A stretch of 64,000 nucleotides of DNA from contig CAVTPD010000001.1 of NCBI GenBank assembly GCA_963736575.1, forward strand, positions 1,922,001 through 1,986,000, in the 5' to 3' direction. This document shows positions 43,941 to 52,546 of this stretch, in pieces. The first letter of the stretch is position 1. Each line of letters starts with the position of its first letter. A program made the position numbers and the translations under genes. The notes under the pieces were generated by a model, which saw only the letters and a list, made by a program, of their open reading frames with translations, was not told the DNA's origin and made no database searches. The stretch is from CAVTPD01 sp963736575. Its GTDB lineage: Bacteria; Bacteroidota; Bacteroidia; Cytophagales; JAAEPT01.

Positions 43941-44011
43941 AAAAGCGTTTACAAGTTTTCGGCTTTCTATAAAAAACAAATGGCTTATTATTTACTTAAG
44001 GCATAATAACA

Positions 44012-45031
44012 ATGAAAAAACCAACATTACGCCCTCTTTTACTACTTCTTATATTTACTTGTTTATTATTCAGTTGTAAAAGAACTAATAAGGATATAAC
44101 CGGAAACGAAGACGAAGAAGGCATTGACCAATTGGTAGCTTCCGACAAATTAAATACGGTTGAAAATGAAAAACCAGCCCGTTCTGAACAAAAAGAAAAT
44201 GAGTTTTTAATAGAACAACGTAGTTTTGCTACTACAGAAACCATTTACAATAAGTCTAACAATTCCGAAACAAATGCTAAAATTGAATTATTAATTAATG
44301 GCCCCTCAATTGAAGACACAACTATTTTGGATGCAAAAGCCAGCGCAAGTCAATCTGCTTTTGCTTGGATTATACACACTGAAAATGGGACTATAGTAGC
44401 CGATAAGGATAAATACTTCTATATTTTTAAACTAAACGGAAAATACCTAGAATATGACAATCCAAATAAAATAGCCAATTGGGGTTATTATTATTTAGAC
44501 AGCAATGTTACTAAAATTGGTTTTGATTACAACAACACTGCTTTTGAGCAACTTTTTACAGTTACAGCACTAAACCAAAACCAATTAGCACTTACCTACA
44601 ATACAGATGAATTGGTATTTAAACCTTATGAAATTGAAGGCGTAACAAGCAATAGTTTTATACCTAAAACCCCCGTTTCTCCTGTTATTGAAATTATAAA
44701 TTACGACTCAAGTGCGGCAAGTGTAGATACAATTCTTCTTAATGCTGAAAAAAACACCAATGGTTCTTCTCTTAAAACTTTTGCTATAAAAATCACTTCC
44801 AATAATACGGATGAATTTTATCTTAACCCTTCTGAAATTACAATTACTGGTCTACAAGAAACCACCTTTAATACTAACCCTGTGGTATTAAGCGGCGCAG
44901 ATACAGAATCATTCAATATTGAAGTTTCTATCAAAAACAGCACATTAAGCGGCTCATTCAATTATACTTTTATTATAGAAAATATAGACGGCATCTCCGA
45001 ATTTATTGAATTGGAAAAAATATTGGACTAA
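44012..45031 (+). CDS. Hypothetical lipoprotein
   Basis: The 339-residue protein has a lipoprotein signal (LLLLIFTCLLFSCKRTN). After a charged linker it appears to hold two beta domains: the first around residues 70-220 (ricin- or Ig-like strands, 'FYIFKLNGKYLEYD'), the second around 225-339 ('FAIKITSNNTDEFYLNPSEITITG'). No family is recognised. It has no close operon partner and is followed by a bidirectional terminator. Confidence 0.75.
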   Translation: MKKPTLRPLLLLLIFTCLLFSCKRTNKDITGNEDEEGIDQLVASDKLNTVENEKPARSEQKENEFLIEQRSFATTETIYNKSNNSETNAKIELLINGPSIEDTTILDAKASASQSAFAWIIHTENGTIVADKDKYFYIFKLNGKYLEYDNPNKIANWGYYYLDSNVTKIGFDYNNTAFEQLFTVTALNQNQLALTYNTDELVFKPYEIEGVTSNSFIPKTPVSPVIEIINYDSSAASVDTILLNAEKNTNGSSLKTFAIKITSNNTDEFYLNPSEITITGLQETTFNTNPVVLSGADTESFNIEVSIKNSTLSGSFNYTFIIENIDGISEFIELEKILD

Positions 45032-45084
45032 CAAGTAAAACAACAACACATCGTTGTGTGTAACGCTATTTCAGGATTAGACGT

Positions 45085-45117
45085 AAAAAAAGCAGGCTTT
45101 TAAGGCCTGCTTTTTTG
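45085..45117. terminator. Bidirectional terminator between convergent genes
   Basis: GCAGGC-loop-GCCTGC (45092-45110) with an A-run before and a T-run after serves the plus-strand lipoprotein and the minus-strand dehydrogenase. Confidence 0.85.
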
Positions 45118-45140
45118 TTTTTATAGGGAATACTAAAATT

Positions 45141-46340
45141 CTAATATTCGTGTGGTAATTCTGGGTTAATTACTTCGTGCCATGGTAAACCAAATTCAGC
45201 CACATCTTTTAAGAATGGGTCTGGATTAAATTCTTCTACATTGTAGACACCTGCTTTCATCCAAGTACCTTCAATCATCATTTTAGCACCAACAAATGCG
45301 GGCACACCTGTAGTGTAAGAAACACCTTGCGAACCTACATCTTTAAATGCGTGTTGATGCGCACAGTTGTTATAGATGAAATAGGTTTTATCTTTTCCGT
45401 CCTTCACCCCTTTTATTTGACAACCAATAGAAGTTGTTCCAGTATAGTTTTCACCCAATTCTTCTGGCACCGGTAAAACAGCTTTTAAGAACTGAAGTGG
45501 AACAATCTCTTTTCCCTCGTACATAATTGGTGCAATAGATGTCATACCTACATTCTGTAACACTTGTAAGTGATTAATGTAAGCTGGCCCAAATGTCATC
45601 CAGAAACGAGCTCTTTTAATCGTTGGGAAGTTTTTCACCAAAGACTCTAATTCCTCGTGGTACAATAAATAAGACTCTTTAGGCCCTACTTCTGGGTATT
45701 CTATAGGTTTATGGAATTCCAATGGTTTGGTTTCAACCCATTGTCCATTTTCCCAATAACGGCCGTTTGCCGTAATTTCTCTAATATTTATTTCAGGATT
45801 AAAGTTGGTAGCAAATGCTTTTCCGTGATCACCGGCATTACAATCAACAATATCCAAATAGTGAATTTCATCAAAATGGTGTTTGGCTGCATACGCGGTA
45901 TAAATACCGGTTACACCAGGATCAAAACCACAACCCAATAAAGCCATTAGACCTTTTTCTTTGAATTTGTCTTGATACGCCCATTGCCAGCTGTATTCAA
46001 ATTTTGCTACGTCTTTAGGTTCGTAATTAGCGGTATCCATATAATGTACACCACATTCCAAACACGCGTCCATAATAGCTAAATCCTGGTAAGGAAGCGC
46101 TACGTTAATGACCATAAACGGTTTGTGTTTTTTAAATAATGCTACTACGTTTTCTGCGTAATCTGCATCTACCTGATCGGTTGTAAAATCAGCATGTGTG
46201 ATTTCACTTGCAATTCTATCGCACTTAGATTGTGTACGACTTGCTAAAACAATTGATTCGAATACTTGAGGAAGGGAAGCGCATTTTTTTGCTACTACTT
46301 CACCTACTCCTCCTGCTCCAATAATTACTACTTTTGCCAC
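45141..46340 (-). CDS. Saccharopine dehydrogenase family protein, probable carboxynorspermidine synthase
   Basis: The 399-residue enzyme has an N-terminal Rossmann motif 'VVIIGAGGVGEVVA', followed by 'VINVALPYQDLAIMDACLECGVHYMDTANYE' in two conserved segments and a C-terminal saccharopine-dehydrogenase domain ('TGVPAFVGAKMMIEGTW'). This full-length layout fits carboxynorspermidine synthase/dehydrogenase, which condenses aspartate semialdehyde with a diamine to form carboxy(nor)spermidine. The partner decarboxylase is not seen within the window. Lysine metabolism is the alternative. It is convergent with the lipoprotein gene. Confidence 0.85.
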   Translation of the reverse strand: MAKVVIIGAGGVGEVVAKKCASLPQVFESIVLASRTQSKCDRIASEITHADFTTDQVDADYAENVVALFKKHKPFMVINVALPYQDLAIMDACLECGVHYMDTANYEPKDVAKFEYSWQWAYQDKFKEKGLMALLGCGFDPGVTGIYTAYAAKHHFDEIHYLDIVDCNAGDHGKAFATNFNPEINIREITANGRYWENGQWVETKPLEFHKPIEYPEVGPKESYLLYHEELESLVKNFPTIKRARFWMTFGPAYINHLQVLQNVGMTSIAPIMYEGKEIVPLQFLKAVLPVPEELGENYTGTTSIGCQIKGVKDGKDKTYFIYNNCAHQHAFKDVGSQGVSYTTGVPAFVGAKMMIEGTWMKAGVYNVEEFNPDPFLKDVAEFGLPWHEVINPELPHEY

Positions 46341-46408
46341 TATTAATTTTAAAGTTTAAGGGTGTAAAAATATACTTTTGTGCGATCTATCAACTATTTC
46401 TGAACGAT

Positions 46409-47320
46409 TTATTTCAGCAAATTTTCTAAATCATTTTCAGACAAAAAATGATTTGACAAGCGGCGAGAATACGCACTTAAATCATTCTTTGCATCTTTCT
46501 GATTTCCAAGAAGATATTCTAAGTAAATCTTATAATACATCATATCTGTTTCTCCCGAAGAATAGAAAATTTCATTCACTTTTTTTAGTAAAGAAATAGA
46601 AATTTCTCCTTCCGATAATTTCTTTTCCAGTACCAATTGGTTCAATGTTTCGTCTTTAGTGAATTCTAAATTGCCTTTTGCTAAATTATAGACCGCTTCT
46701 GCATTGGGACAATCTTCTAATAAAAGAAGTTCCTGAAAAGCGGGATAATCGTTCTTTTCGCCATAGGCATAAACTTCTTCGTGGCATTTATTTTCAGTTA
46801 GAAATTCTTCTAAACGGTGAGTATAAGAAGCTAAAATATTATTCTGAATAGTGTTCTCTAAAGCCTTTTCTTCTTCCTTTTTAGTACGATCAATAGGCTT
46901 TAGTTTTTCGCTATTTACCATAGCTTCTAATATCTGAGCCATTTTAGCACCATCTACAAAACCACCAATTGTTTCTACAGGCTCACCTTCGGCATTAAAA
47001 ATAACCATGGTTGGGTAACCGCGTACGCCCAATGCTTTGGCTACAGGTCTTCCTTCAGTACTTTCAGCATTTAATTTGTAGGCGTTAAAATAGGTGTTCA
47101 TTAGTTCTACTACTTTGGGATCTTTAAAGGTAGTCTGGTCTAATTTTTTGCAATACCCACACCAGTCGGTATAAAAGTCTACAAAATAGAAGGTCTTATC
47201 CTTGTTGTTTTGCAGCTGAAAGGATTTAAAGTCCGATTTTTGGAACTGAATTTCATTTTCTTGAGCAAAAATTGAAGATGAAAAACACAGTATAAAGACA
47301 AAAACATTCAATAAACGCAT
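46409..47320 (-). CDS. Periplasmic thioredoxin family protein with C-terminal helical extension
   Basis: The 303-residue protein has a signal peptide (LLNVFVFILCFSSSIFAQ), a thioredoxin domain at about 25-145 with active-site 'YTDWCGYCKKLD' and 'GYPTMVIF', and a helical C-terminal half of unknown role. The active site is almost identical to that of the shorter protein at 2954-3463. It is divergent from the rpsF operon, with about 70 bases between the starts. Confidence 0.85.
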   Translation of the reverse strand: MRLLNVFVFILCFSSSIFAQENEIQFQKSDFKSFQLQNNKDKTFYFVDFYTDWCGYCKKLDQTTFKDPKVVELMNTYFNAYKLNAESTEGRPVAKALGVRGYPTMVIFNAEGEPVETIGGFVDGAKMAQILEAMVNSEKLKPIDRTKKEEEKALENTIQNNILASYTHRLEEFLTENKCHEEVYAYGEKNDYPAFQELLLLEDCPNAEAVYNLAKGNLEFTKDETLNQLVLEKKLSEGEISISLLKKVNEIFYSSGETDMMYYKIYLEYLLGNQKDAKNDLSAYSRRLSNHFLSENDLENLLK

Positions 47321-47389
47321 AATATTAGCTTAAGCTGTTTGGTAATAAGTTATTAATTTGATAATTTCGCGGTTCAAAATTTAACAATT

Positions 47390-47752
47390 ATGCATAAAAA
47401 TTACGAGACGGTATTCATTTTAACTCCCGTTTTATCTGACCAACAGATGAAGGATACCGTAGAAAAATTCAAAACGGTTTTAACCGAAAAGGGAGCGAAA
47501 ATAGTTCACGCTGAAAATTGGGGACTTAAAAAATTAGCTTATCCTATTCAAAACAAAAAAACAGGTTTCTACCAGTTAATTGAATTTACGGCTACTCCTG
47601 AAACTATTAATGCTTTAGAAACGGAGTTTAGAAGAGATGAAACGATCATGAGATTCCTTACTTTATCTCTTGATAAGTATGCAGTAGAATACAACGAGAA
47701 AAGAAAAAAAGGAAGTTTCAATAAGAAAACCGCTAAAGAGGAGGCTAAATAA
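47390..47752 (+). CDS. rpsF: 30S ribosomal protein S6
   Basis: The 120-residue S6 protein carries 'MHKNYETVFILTPVLSDQQ', 'WGLKKLAYPIQNKKTGFYQL' and 'RFLTLSLDKY', followed by a basic tail. S6 binds S18 on the 30S platform. The stop overlaps the rpsR start by one base (TAATG), showing translational coupling. No ssb or priB gene lies between rpsF and rpsR. The leader upstream is short (about 70 bases). Confidence 0.96.
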   Translation: MHKNYETVFILTPVLSDQQMKDTVEKFKTVLTEKGAKIVHAENWGLKKLAYPIQNKKTGFYQLIEFTATPETINALETEFRRDETIMRFLTLSLDKYAVEYNEKRKKGSFNKKTAKEEAK

Positions 47753-48009
47753 TGACATTAGTTAACGAACCAATACACAGCGCTAAGCAAGAAAATAGAG
47801 AAAAATACTGCCGATTCAAAAAGAGTGGTATTAAGTATATTGATTATAAAGATCCTAACTTCTTGTTAAAGTTTGTAAACGAGCAAGGTAAATTATTACC
47901 TAGCCGTATCACTGGTACCAGCGATAAATTCCAAAAGAAAGTTGCTCAGGCGGTAAAAAGAGCAAGACACCTTGCGTTAATGCCTTATGTTGCTGACGGT
48001 TTAAAATAA
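47752..48009 (+). CDS. rpsR: 30S ribosomal protein S18
   Basis: The 85-residue protein has the S18 signature 'YKDPNFLLKFVNEQGKLLPSRITG' in two overlapping parts and the basic C-terminus 'VAQAVKRARHLALMPYV'. It is translated by stop-start overlap with rpsF and followed nine bases later by rplI. One Cys is retained in 'REKYCRFKKSG'. Confidence 0.96.
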   Translation: MTLVNEPIHSAKQENREKYCRFKKSGIKYIDYKDPNFLLKFVNEQGKLLPSRITGTSDKFQKKVAQAVKRARHLALMPYVADGLK

Positions 48010-48018
48010 GACTACAGA

Positions 48019-48462
48019 ATGGAAATCATATTAAAACAAGATATTAAAGGGTTAGGTTACAAGAATGACTTGCTTAATGTTAAGCCAGGTTACGCAAGAA
48101 ACTACCTTATCCCAGAAGGATTTGCTATTATTGCTAGTACGTCTAACAAAAAAGTTCAGGCTGAAAACGTAAAGCAAGCTGCTCATAAAGCTGAAAAGCT
48201 TAAAACGGATGCTGGTAATACAGCAGCTAAAATCGAAGGAACTACTTTAGAAATTATTACTAAAGTTGGTGAAAGCGGTAAAATCTTTGGTGCGGTTACT
48301 ACATTACAAATCTCTGATGCTTTAAGAGCAAAAGGTATTGATGTAGATCGTAAGAAAATCTCTATCAAAGATGCAGTTAAAGAAGTTGGAGAGTACGTTG
48401 CGGAAATCGACTTACACAAAGAAGTTAAAACTGAAGTTAAGTTTACTGTTAAAGGTGAATAA
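48019..48462 (+). CDS. rplI: 50S ribosomal protein L9
   Basis: The 147-residue L9 has the N-terminal RNA-binding domain ('MEIILKQDIKGLGYKNDLL', 'VKPGYARNYLIPEGFA'), the long connecting helix and the C-terminal domain with 'KVGESGKIFGAVT'. It is the last gene of the rpsF-rpsR-rplI operon, followed by a terminator. Confidence 0.97.
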   Translation: MEIILKQDIKGLGYKNDLLNVKPGYARNYLIPEGFAIIASTSNKKVQAENVKQAAHKAEKLKTDAGNTAAKIEGTTLEIITKVGESGKIFGAVTTLQISDALRAKGIDVDRKKISIKDAVKEVGEYVAEIDLHKEVKTEVKFTVKGE

Positions 48463-48488
48463 TTAATCTTAGTTCAACACATACTAAG

Positions 48489-48522
48489 AAGCCTCTCAAT
48501 TAATTTTGAGAGGCTTTTTTTA
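48489..48522 (+). terminator. Terminator of the rpsF-rpsR-rplI operon
   Basis: AAGCCTCTCAA...TTGAGAGGCTT, an 11-bp stem with a six-base loop and a T7 tract. Confidence 0.9.
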
Positions 48523-48630
48523 TGCTGAAACCATAATGTTTTTTTCAATCCCTTTTTATGATACACCTACTTAATCACTATTGTGACTTCTGTCACTAAT
48601 TTAGGAAGGAAGATTTAGTAACTTTATTTG

Positions 48631-48894
48631 ATGGTGGACAAAAAAGATCTATTAGCACTTGAAAGAAGTAAGTTAGCCAACGAAAGAACCTTTCTGGCTT
48701 ATTTTAGAACCTCTATTGTATTTGTGAGTTCGGGTTTTGCTATGTTAAAATTGGACTTTCTTCTTCAGCTAGACGGATTAGCCTACTTTTTAATTATACT
48801 ATCCCCTATTGTACTCATTTTTGGAGTAAGCAGGTATTATTACACAAAAAGAAGATTTAAGAAATTGATGGAAAGTGAAGCTCCGGAATTCTAA
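48631..48894 (+). CDS. DUF202 (YidH-like) membrane protein
   Basis: The start is taken at the ATG at 48631 rather than the TTG three bases upstream. The 87-residue protein matches DUF202: 'LALERSKLANERTFLAYFRTS' at the N-terminus, followed by two membrane helices and a basic 'YYYTKRRFKKLM' tail. It is a monocistronic inner-membrane protein of unknown function; a stem-loop terminator follows. Confidence 0.88.
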   Translation: MVDKKDLLALERSKLANERTFLAYFRTSIVFVSSGFAMLKLDFLLQLDGLAYFLIILSPIVLIFGVSRYYYTKRRFKKLMESEAPEF

Positions 48895-48917
48895 CAATTG
48901 AAATCCTATTAAATATA

Positions 48918-48947
48918 AAAGCCCACTCCTTTTCAGAAGTGGGCTTT
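48918..48947. terminator. Terminator between convergent DUF202 and dapD genes
   Basis: AAAGCCCACT...AGTGGGCTTT, a ten-base stem with A/T-rich flanks on both sides, acting for either strand. Confidence 0.75.
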
Positions 48948-48969
48948 GGTATTTATAAATAGCGTCGTC

Positions 48970-49779
48970 TTAAACCGCTACGTTGTTTTCTCTTAACGCT
49001 TCGTTTAAAGAAATCTTTTTGTCGGTGCTTTCTTTACGTTTACCAATAATTAATGCCGAAGGCACGTGGTATTCGCCCGCAGGGAATTTCTTAGCATAAC
49101 TACCCGGTATTACAACCGATCTTGGTGGTACATATCCATCATAAATTACCGGCTCTGGACCTGTAACATCTATAATTTTAGAGCTTTTAGTCAAAGTAAC
49201 ACCAGCACCTAAAACCGCTTCTTTACCAACATGTACACCTTCAACTACAATACATCTAGAACCAATGAAAGCACCATCTTCAATAATAACCGGTGCAGCT
49301 TGTACCGGTTCTAAAACACCACCAATACCAACACCACCCGAAAGGTGAACATCTTTACCAATTTGCGCACAAGAACCTACTGTTGCCCAAGTATCTACCA
49401 TAGTACCCGAATCAACATAGGCACCAATATTTACATAAGAAGGCATTAAAACTGCGCCTCTTTGAATAAAAGCACCGTAACGCGCCACAGCATGAGGAAC
49501 TACACGTACACCTTTTTCGGCGTAACCTGTCTTAAGCGCCATTTTATCGTGGAATTCAAACGGACCTACTTCAATAGTTTCCATTTGGCGGATAGGGAAA
49601 TAAAGAATTACAGCTTTCTTTACCCAATCGTTTACTTGCCACGTTCCATCTGCTAAAGGTTCTGCCGTTCTTAGCTCACCTTTGTCTAGCAGCTCAATAA
49701 CCGCCTCAATAGTTTGTACCGTTACTTTGTCTTTTAATAAAGAACGGTCTTCCCATGCTTTCTCTATTATTTCTTTCAT
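48970..49779 (-). CDS. dapD: 2,3,4,5-tetrahydropyridine-2,6-dicarboxylate N-succinyltransferase
   Basis: DapD catalyses a step of diaminopimelate and lysine synthesis. The 269-residue protein has a helical N-terminal domain followed by a left-handed beta-helix of hexapeptide repeats ('GAYVDSGTMVDTWATVGSCAQIG' region, 'GGVLEPVQAAPVIIEDGAFIG' region, 'VLGAGVTLTKSS') typical of DapD. The window has no other dap gene. It is divergent from the glycosyltransferase. Confidence 0.94.
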   Translation of the reverse strand: MKEIIEKAWEDRSLLKDKVTVQTIEAVIELLDKGELRTAEPLADGTWQVNDWVKKAVILYFPIRQMETIEVGPFEFHDKMALKTGYAEKGVRVVPHAVARYGAFIQRGAVLMPSYVNIGAYVDSGTMVDTWATVGSCAQIGKDVHLSGGVGIGGVLEPVQAAPVIIEDGAFIGSRCIVVEGVHVGKEAVLGAGVTLTKSSKIIDVTGPEPVIYDGYVPPRSVVIPGSYAKKFPAGEYHVPSALIIGKRKESTDKKISLNEALRENNVAV

Positions 49780-49806
49780 AATGATTCTTTGTGTGTAAAT
49801 TTATCT

Positions 49807-50923
49807 GTGCTTTACAAGATTTTACTTACATCTGCATTAAAAACAGTTGCAGAACCGCGAATGTACGAAAAAATAGGAAGAAGCGTAAGTGCTATTCCCA
49901 ATCATGAAGTACATATTTTCGGTCGTAATGAGTCGCAAATCAATTTTTCTGCGGAAAAGAACTTGGTGTTGCATCCTCATAATGTTTCGGGCAGAAATGC
50001 ACTAAAGCGTTTAAAAATTCTCTTTCGCTTTATTTTTTTATTTCTGAAACTGAAACCCAAAGTGTTAATTACCGCTGTACCAGAACATGCGCTTTTTTGC
50101 GCGCTCCTCCCCTTTTCTAGCACTGCTTTAATTTATGACCTTCGGGTGAATTACAAGCTTAAATATTATAAGCCAGCAACAACATTCTAAAAAATCTAAA
50201 AAACTGAAATTGAAACTGCTTTCGATAGCAGAAAAAATCATCTTTAAAAAGAGTAAAAAGGTGTTTTTGGCAGAAGAAGTTTATCAAAAGCAATTCCCTG
50301 AAATCAGCCAGAAAGCAATCCTTTTAGAAAATAAAGTAAGCCGGCCACAATCTTTTAAGCGCGTAGTAAGCGAACCAACAAGACTTCATTTTTTATTTAC
50401 CGGTACAATTTCGGAAGAATTTGGGATTTTTGATGTGCTCCTACTTTTTAGAAAAATTTGTTCTTTTTACCCTGAATCGAAACTTACAATCGCTGGTTAT
50501 TGCGGTAACACAGCTACACGTAAAGAGCTATATTCAGAAGTTCAGAATAGTAAAAACATAGAATTGGTGGGTATTTCTGAACACGTAAACCACCAAGAAA
50601 TAGAGACGCTTATCCAAAAAGCCGACTTTGGTTTATTGGCTTATCAAGATCTGGAATGTTTCAGAGGTAAAATCCCCACCAAATTACGGGAATACATGGC
50701 CTATCAATTACCCATGATTGGTAAAGAAAGTCACACCTGGAACCCATACATTACCGAAAACCAAGCAGGTATTTGCTTCGATTGGTATTCTATTTCGGAA
50801 GAAAAACTTCAGCAAGAATTAGAAAAAAGCTTTTATACCGAACCAATTGACCCTACTTTTCTGTTTTGGGATTCGTATAACCGTATTATTACAGAAACTG
50901 TTCTAAACTATTCCAAACACTAA
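49807..50923 (+). CDS. Glycosyltransferase (GT4-like), frameshifted
   Basis: Two frames (to 50190 and from about 50165) make one GT-B protein of about 371 residues if a single base is skipped in CTTAAATATT near 50161; CTT-AAT-ATT then continues as 'NIISQQQHSKKSKK'. The N-terminal half has 'ILLTSALKTVAEPRMYEKIG' and 'DLRVNY'. The C-terminal half has 'LHFLFTGTISEEFGIFD', 'IELVGISEHVNHQEIE' and 'CFRGKIPTKLREYMAYQLP', as in family 4 transferases. The best start is GTG at 49807, though TTG at 49789 is possible. The extra A is the likely cause of the break. The acceptor is unknown. Confidence 0.75.
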
Positions 50924-50932
50924 AAAACCATT

Positions 50933-50948
50933 TTTAGACTCGTCTAAA
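50933..50948. promoter_or_regulatory. Putative DtxR/MntR-type operator of the regulator/transporter operon
   Basis: TTTAGAC-TC-GTCTAAA is a perfect 7-2-7 palindrome, 16 bases before the regulator start. It shares its six outer bases on each arm with the element at 5735-5750 before the permease operon. A TACTTTTG -7-like box (50954-50961) lies immediately downstream, so repressor binding would block the promoter and make the operon autoregulated. Confidence 0.65.
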
Positions 50949-50964
50949 TTTATTACTTTTGATT

Positions 50965-51621
50965 ATGCTCAGTCAGTCTGAAGAAAACTATTTAAAGACC
51001 ATATACCATTTAATTGCCGACGAAAATGAATCGGCCAATACCAATGCTATTGCAGCTCGTTTAGAGACAAAACCCTCTTCCGTAAGTGATATGCTTAAAA
51101 AACTAAATGGAAAAGGCCTTATTCAGTACGAAAAATACAAAGAACCTGTATTAACAACTGAAGGTGAAATGAAAGCCTTGGGTATTATTAGAAAACACCG
51201 CCTTTGGGAATTTTTTCTGCATGAAAAATTGCACTTAAGCTGGGATAAAGTACACGACATTGCGGAACAATTAGAGCACATACAATCTACTTTATTAGTA
51301 GAAAAATTAGATGCCTATTTAGGACATCCAGAATTTGATCCACATGGTGATCCTATTCCTCAAAAAGACGGAAAATTTGTTCAATTGGATCAATGTCCTC
51401 TTTCGGAGATAGAAATAGGCAATTCGGTTAAAATTTCTGGATTAAGAAACCATGAAACTGATTTTCTGCAATATCTAATTGCTATTAAAATAGAAATTGG
51501 AACAGCAATAAAAGTCCTTGATATTGTTCGGTTTGATAAATCAATGACCGTTATTGTAAACGAAACCGATAAACTCACTATTTCTAACGAAGTTGCCCAA
51601 AACCTATTAGTATGCGAATAA
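50965..51621 (+). CDS. DtxR/MntR-family metal-dependent transcriptional regulator
   Basis: The start is the ATG at 50965 ('MLSQSEENYLKTIYHL', the usual beginning of the family). The 218-residue protein has an N-terminal winged helix with 'LETKPSSVSDMLKKLNGKGLI'-type recognition region, written as 'SSVSDMLKKLNGKGLI'. A metal-binding dimerisation domain ('HRLWEFFL', 'HDIAEQLEHI', 'GHPEFDPHGDPIP') follows, then a C-terminal FeoA/SH3-like domain ('CPLSEIEIGNSVKI'). It probably represses uptake when Mn or Fe is sufficient. It overlaps the binding-protein gene by ten bases. Confidence 0.92.
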   Translation: MLSQSEENYLKTIYHLIADENESANTNAIAARLETKPSSVSDMLKKLNGKGLIQYEKYKEPVLTTEGEMKALGIIRKHRLWEFFLHEKLHLSWDKVHDIAEQLEHIQSTLLVEKLDAYLGHPEFDPHGDPIPQKDGKFVQLDQCPLSEIEIGNSVKISGLRNHETDFLQYLIAIKIEIGTAIKVLDIVRFDKSMTVIVNETDKLTISNEVAQNLLVCE

Positions 51622-52538
51622 ACCTTATTATTGCTGTGGTATTATCGGGCTTAATGCTCTTCTCTTGTTCAGAACAAACAGAAAAAGAAAAAGCCGAAGA
51701 AGAAGCGAAGATTAAAATAGTAACCACTACCGGAATTATTGGAGACTGCATAAAAAACTTAGTGGGTAACGATGCGGAAGTTTCCTCTTTAATGGGTCCT
51801 GGTGTAGATCCGCATCTGTACAAAGCCGTACAAGGTGATTTAAAATTGATGGAAGATGCCGATATCATTATTTACAATGGACTTCATTTAGAAGGGAAAA
51901 TGGCAGATGTTTTAGAAAAGCTTTCTAGAATAAAGCCTGTTTTTGCTGTGGGCAACGGCTTAAAAGAATCTTCATTAAGAAGCCCCGAAGGTTACGATGC
52001 CCATGACCCGCATATTTGGTTTAATGTGAAACTTTGGAAACAAGGCCTAGACTATGTTTCTAATGAAATTGCCAAAACTAAACCCGAACTTGCCAAAACA
52101 ATTGAAAACAGAAAAGAAGACTATTTTGCCAAACTAGACAGTTTAGATGCCTTTGCAAGAGATAGTTTAGCTACTATTCCAGAAGAACAACGGGTTTTAG
52201 TTACTGCACACGATGCATTTGGGTATTTTGGTGACGCCTACAAGATACAAGTTCATGGATTACAAGGACTTTCTACTGTTTCACAAGCAGGCATTAAAGA
52301 CGTAACCAATTTAACAGAGTTATTAATGAGCAGAAACATTAAGGCTATTTTTGTTGAATCTTCTATCCCCAAAAAACAAATGGAAGTAATTCTGCTAAAC
52401 TGCCGTTCTATGGGGCATGATTTAAGCATTGGTGGCGTATTGTATTCAGATGCCATGGGAACCGAAAATTCTGATGCAGATACCTATGTTAAAATGGTTA
52501 AACACAATGTAACTACTATTCAAAACGCACTTAAATAG
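51612..52538 (+). CDS. Metal ABC transporter substrate-binding lipoprotein (TroA/MntA-like)
   Basis: The 308-residue cluster A-I binding protein has a lipobox (VLSGLMLFSCSEQ) and the metal-ligand positions: 'GVDPHLYKA' (His), 'DPHIWFN' (His), 'TAHDAFGYFG' (His) or 'VESSIPKKQ' (Glu), and 'LYSDAMG' (Asp). The mix of His/His/Glu-or-His/Asp fits Mn/Fe more than Zn, and no His-rich loop is present. It starts inside the regulator's last codons and is followed by the ATPase after eight bases. The permeases are missing here. Confidence 0.92.
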   Translation: MRINLIIAVVLSGLMLFSCSEQTEKEKAEEEAKIKIVTTTGIIGDCIKNLVGNDAEVSSLMGPGVDPHLYKAVQGDLKLMEDADIIIYNGLHLEGKMADVLEKLSRIKPVFAVGNGLKESSLRSPEGYDAHDPHIWFNVKLWKQGLDYVSNEIAKTKPELAKTIENRKEDYFAKLDSLDAFARDSLATIPEEQRVLVTAHDAFGYFGDAYKIQVHGLQGLSTVSQAGIKDVTNLTELLMSRNIKAIFVESSIPKKQMEVILLNCRSMGHDLSIGGVLYSDAMGTENSDADTYVKMVKHNVTTIQNALK

Positions 52539-52546
52539 ATTCTATA

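Noticed and set aside
47321..47389. S6:S18-binding autoregulatory RNA leader upstream of rpsF
   Set aside because: The leader is short and I could not find the conserved bulge/loop bases of that motif.
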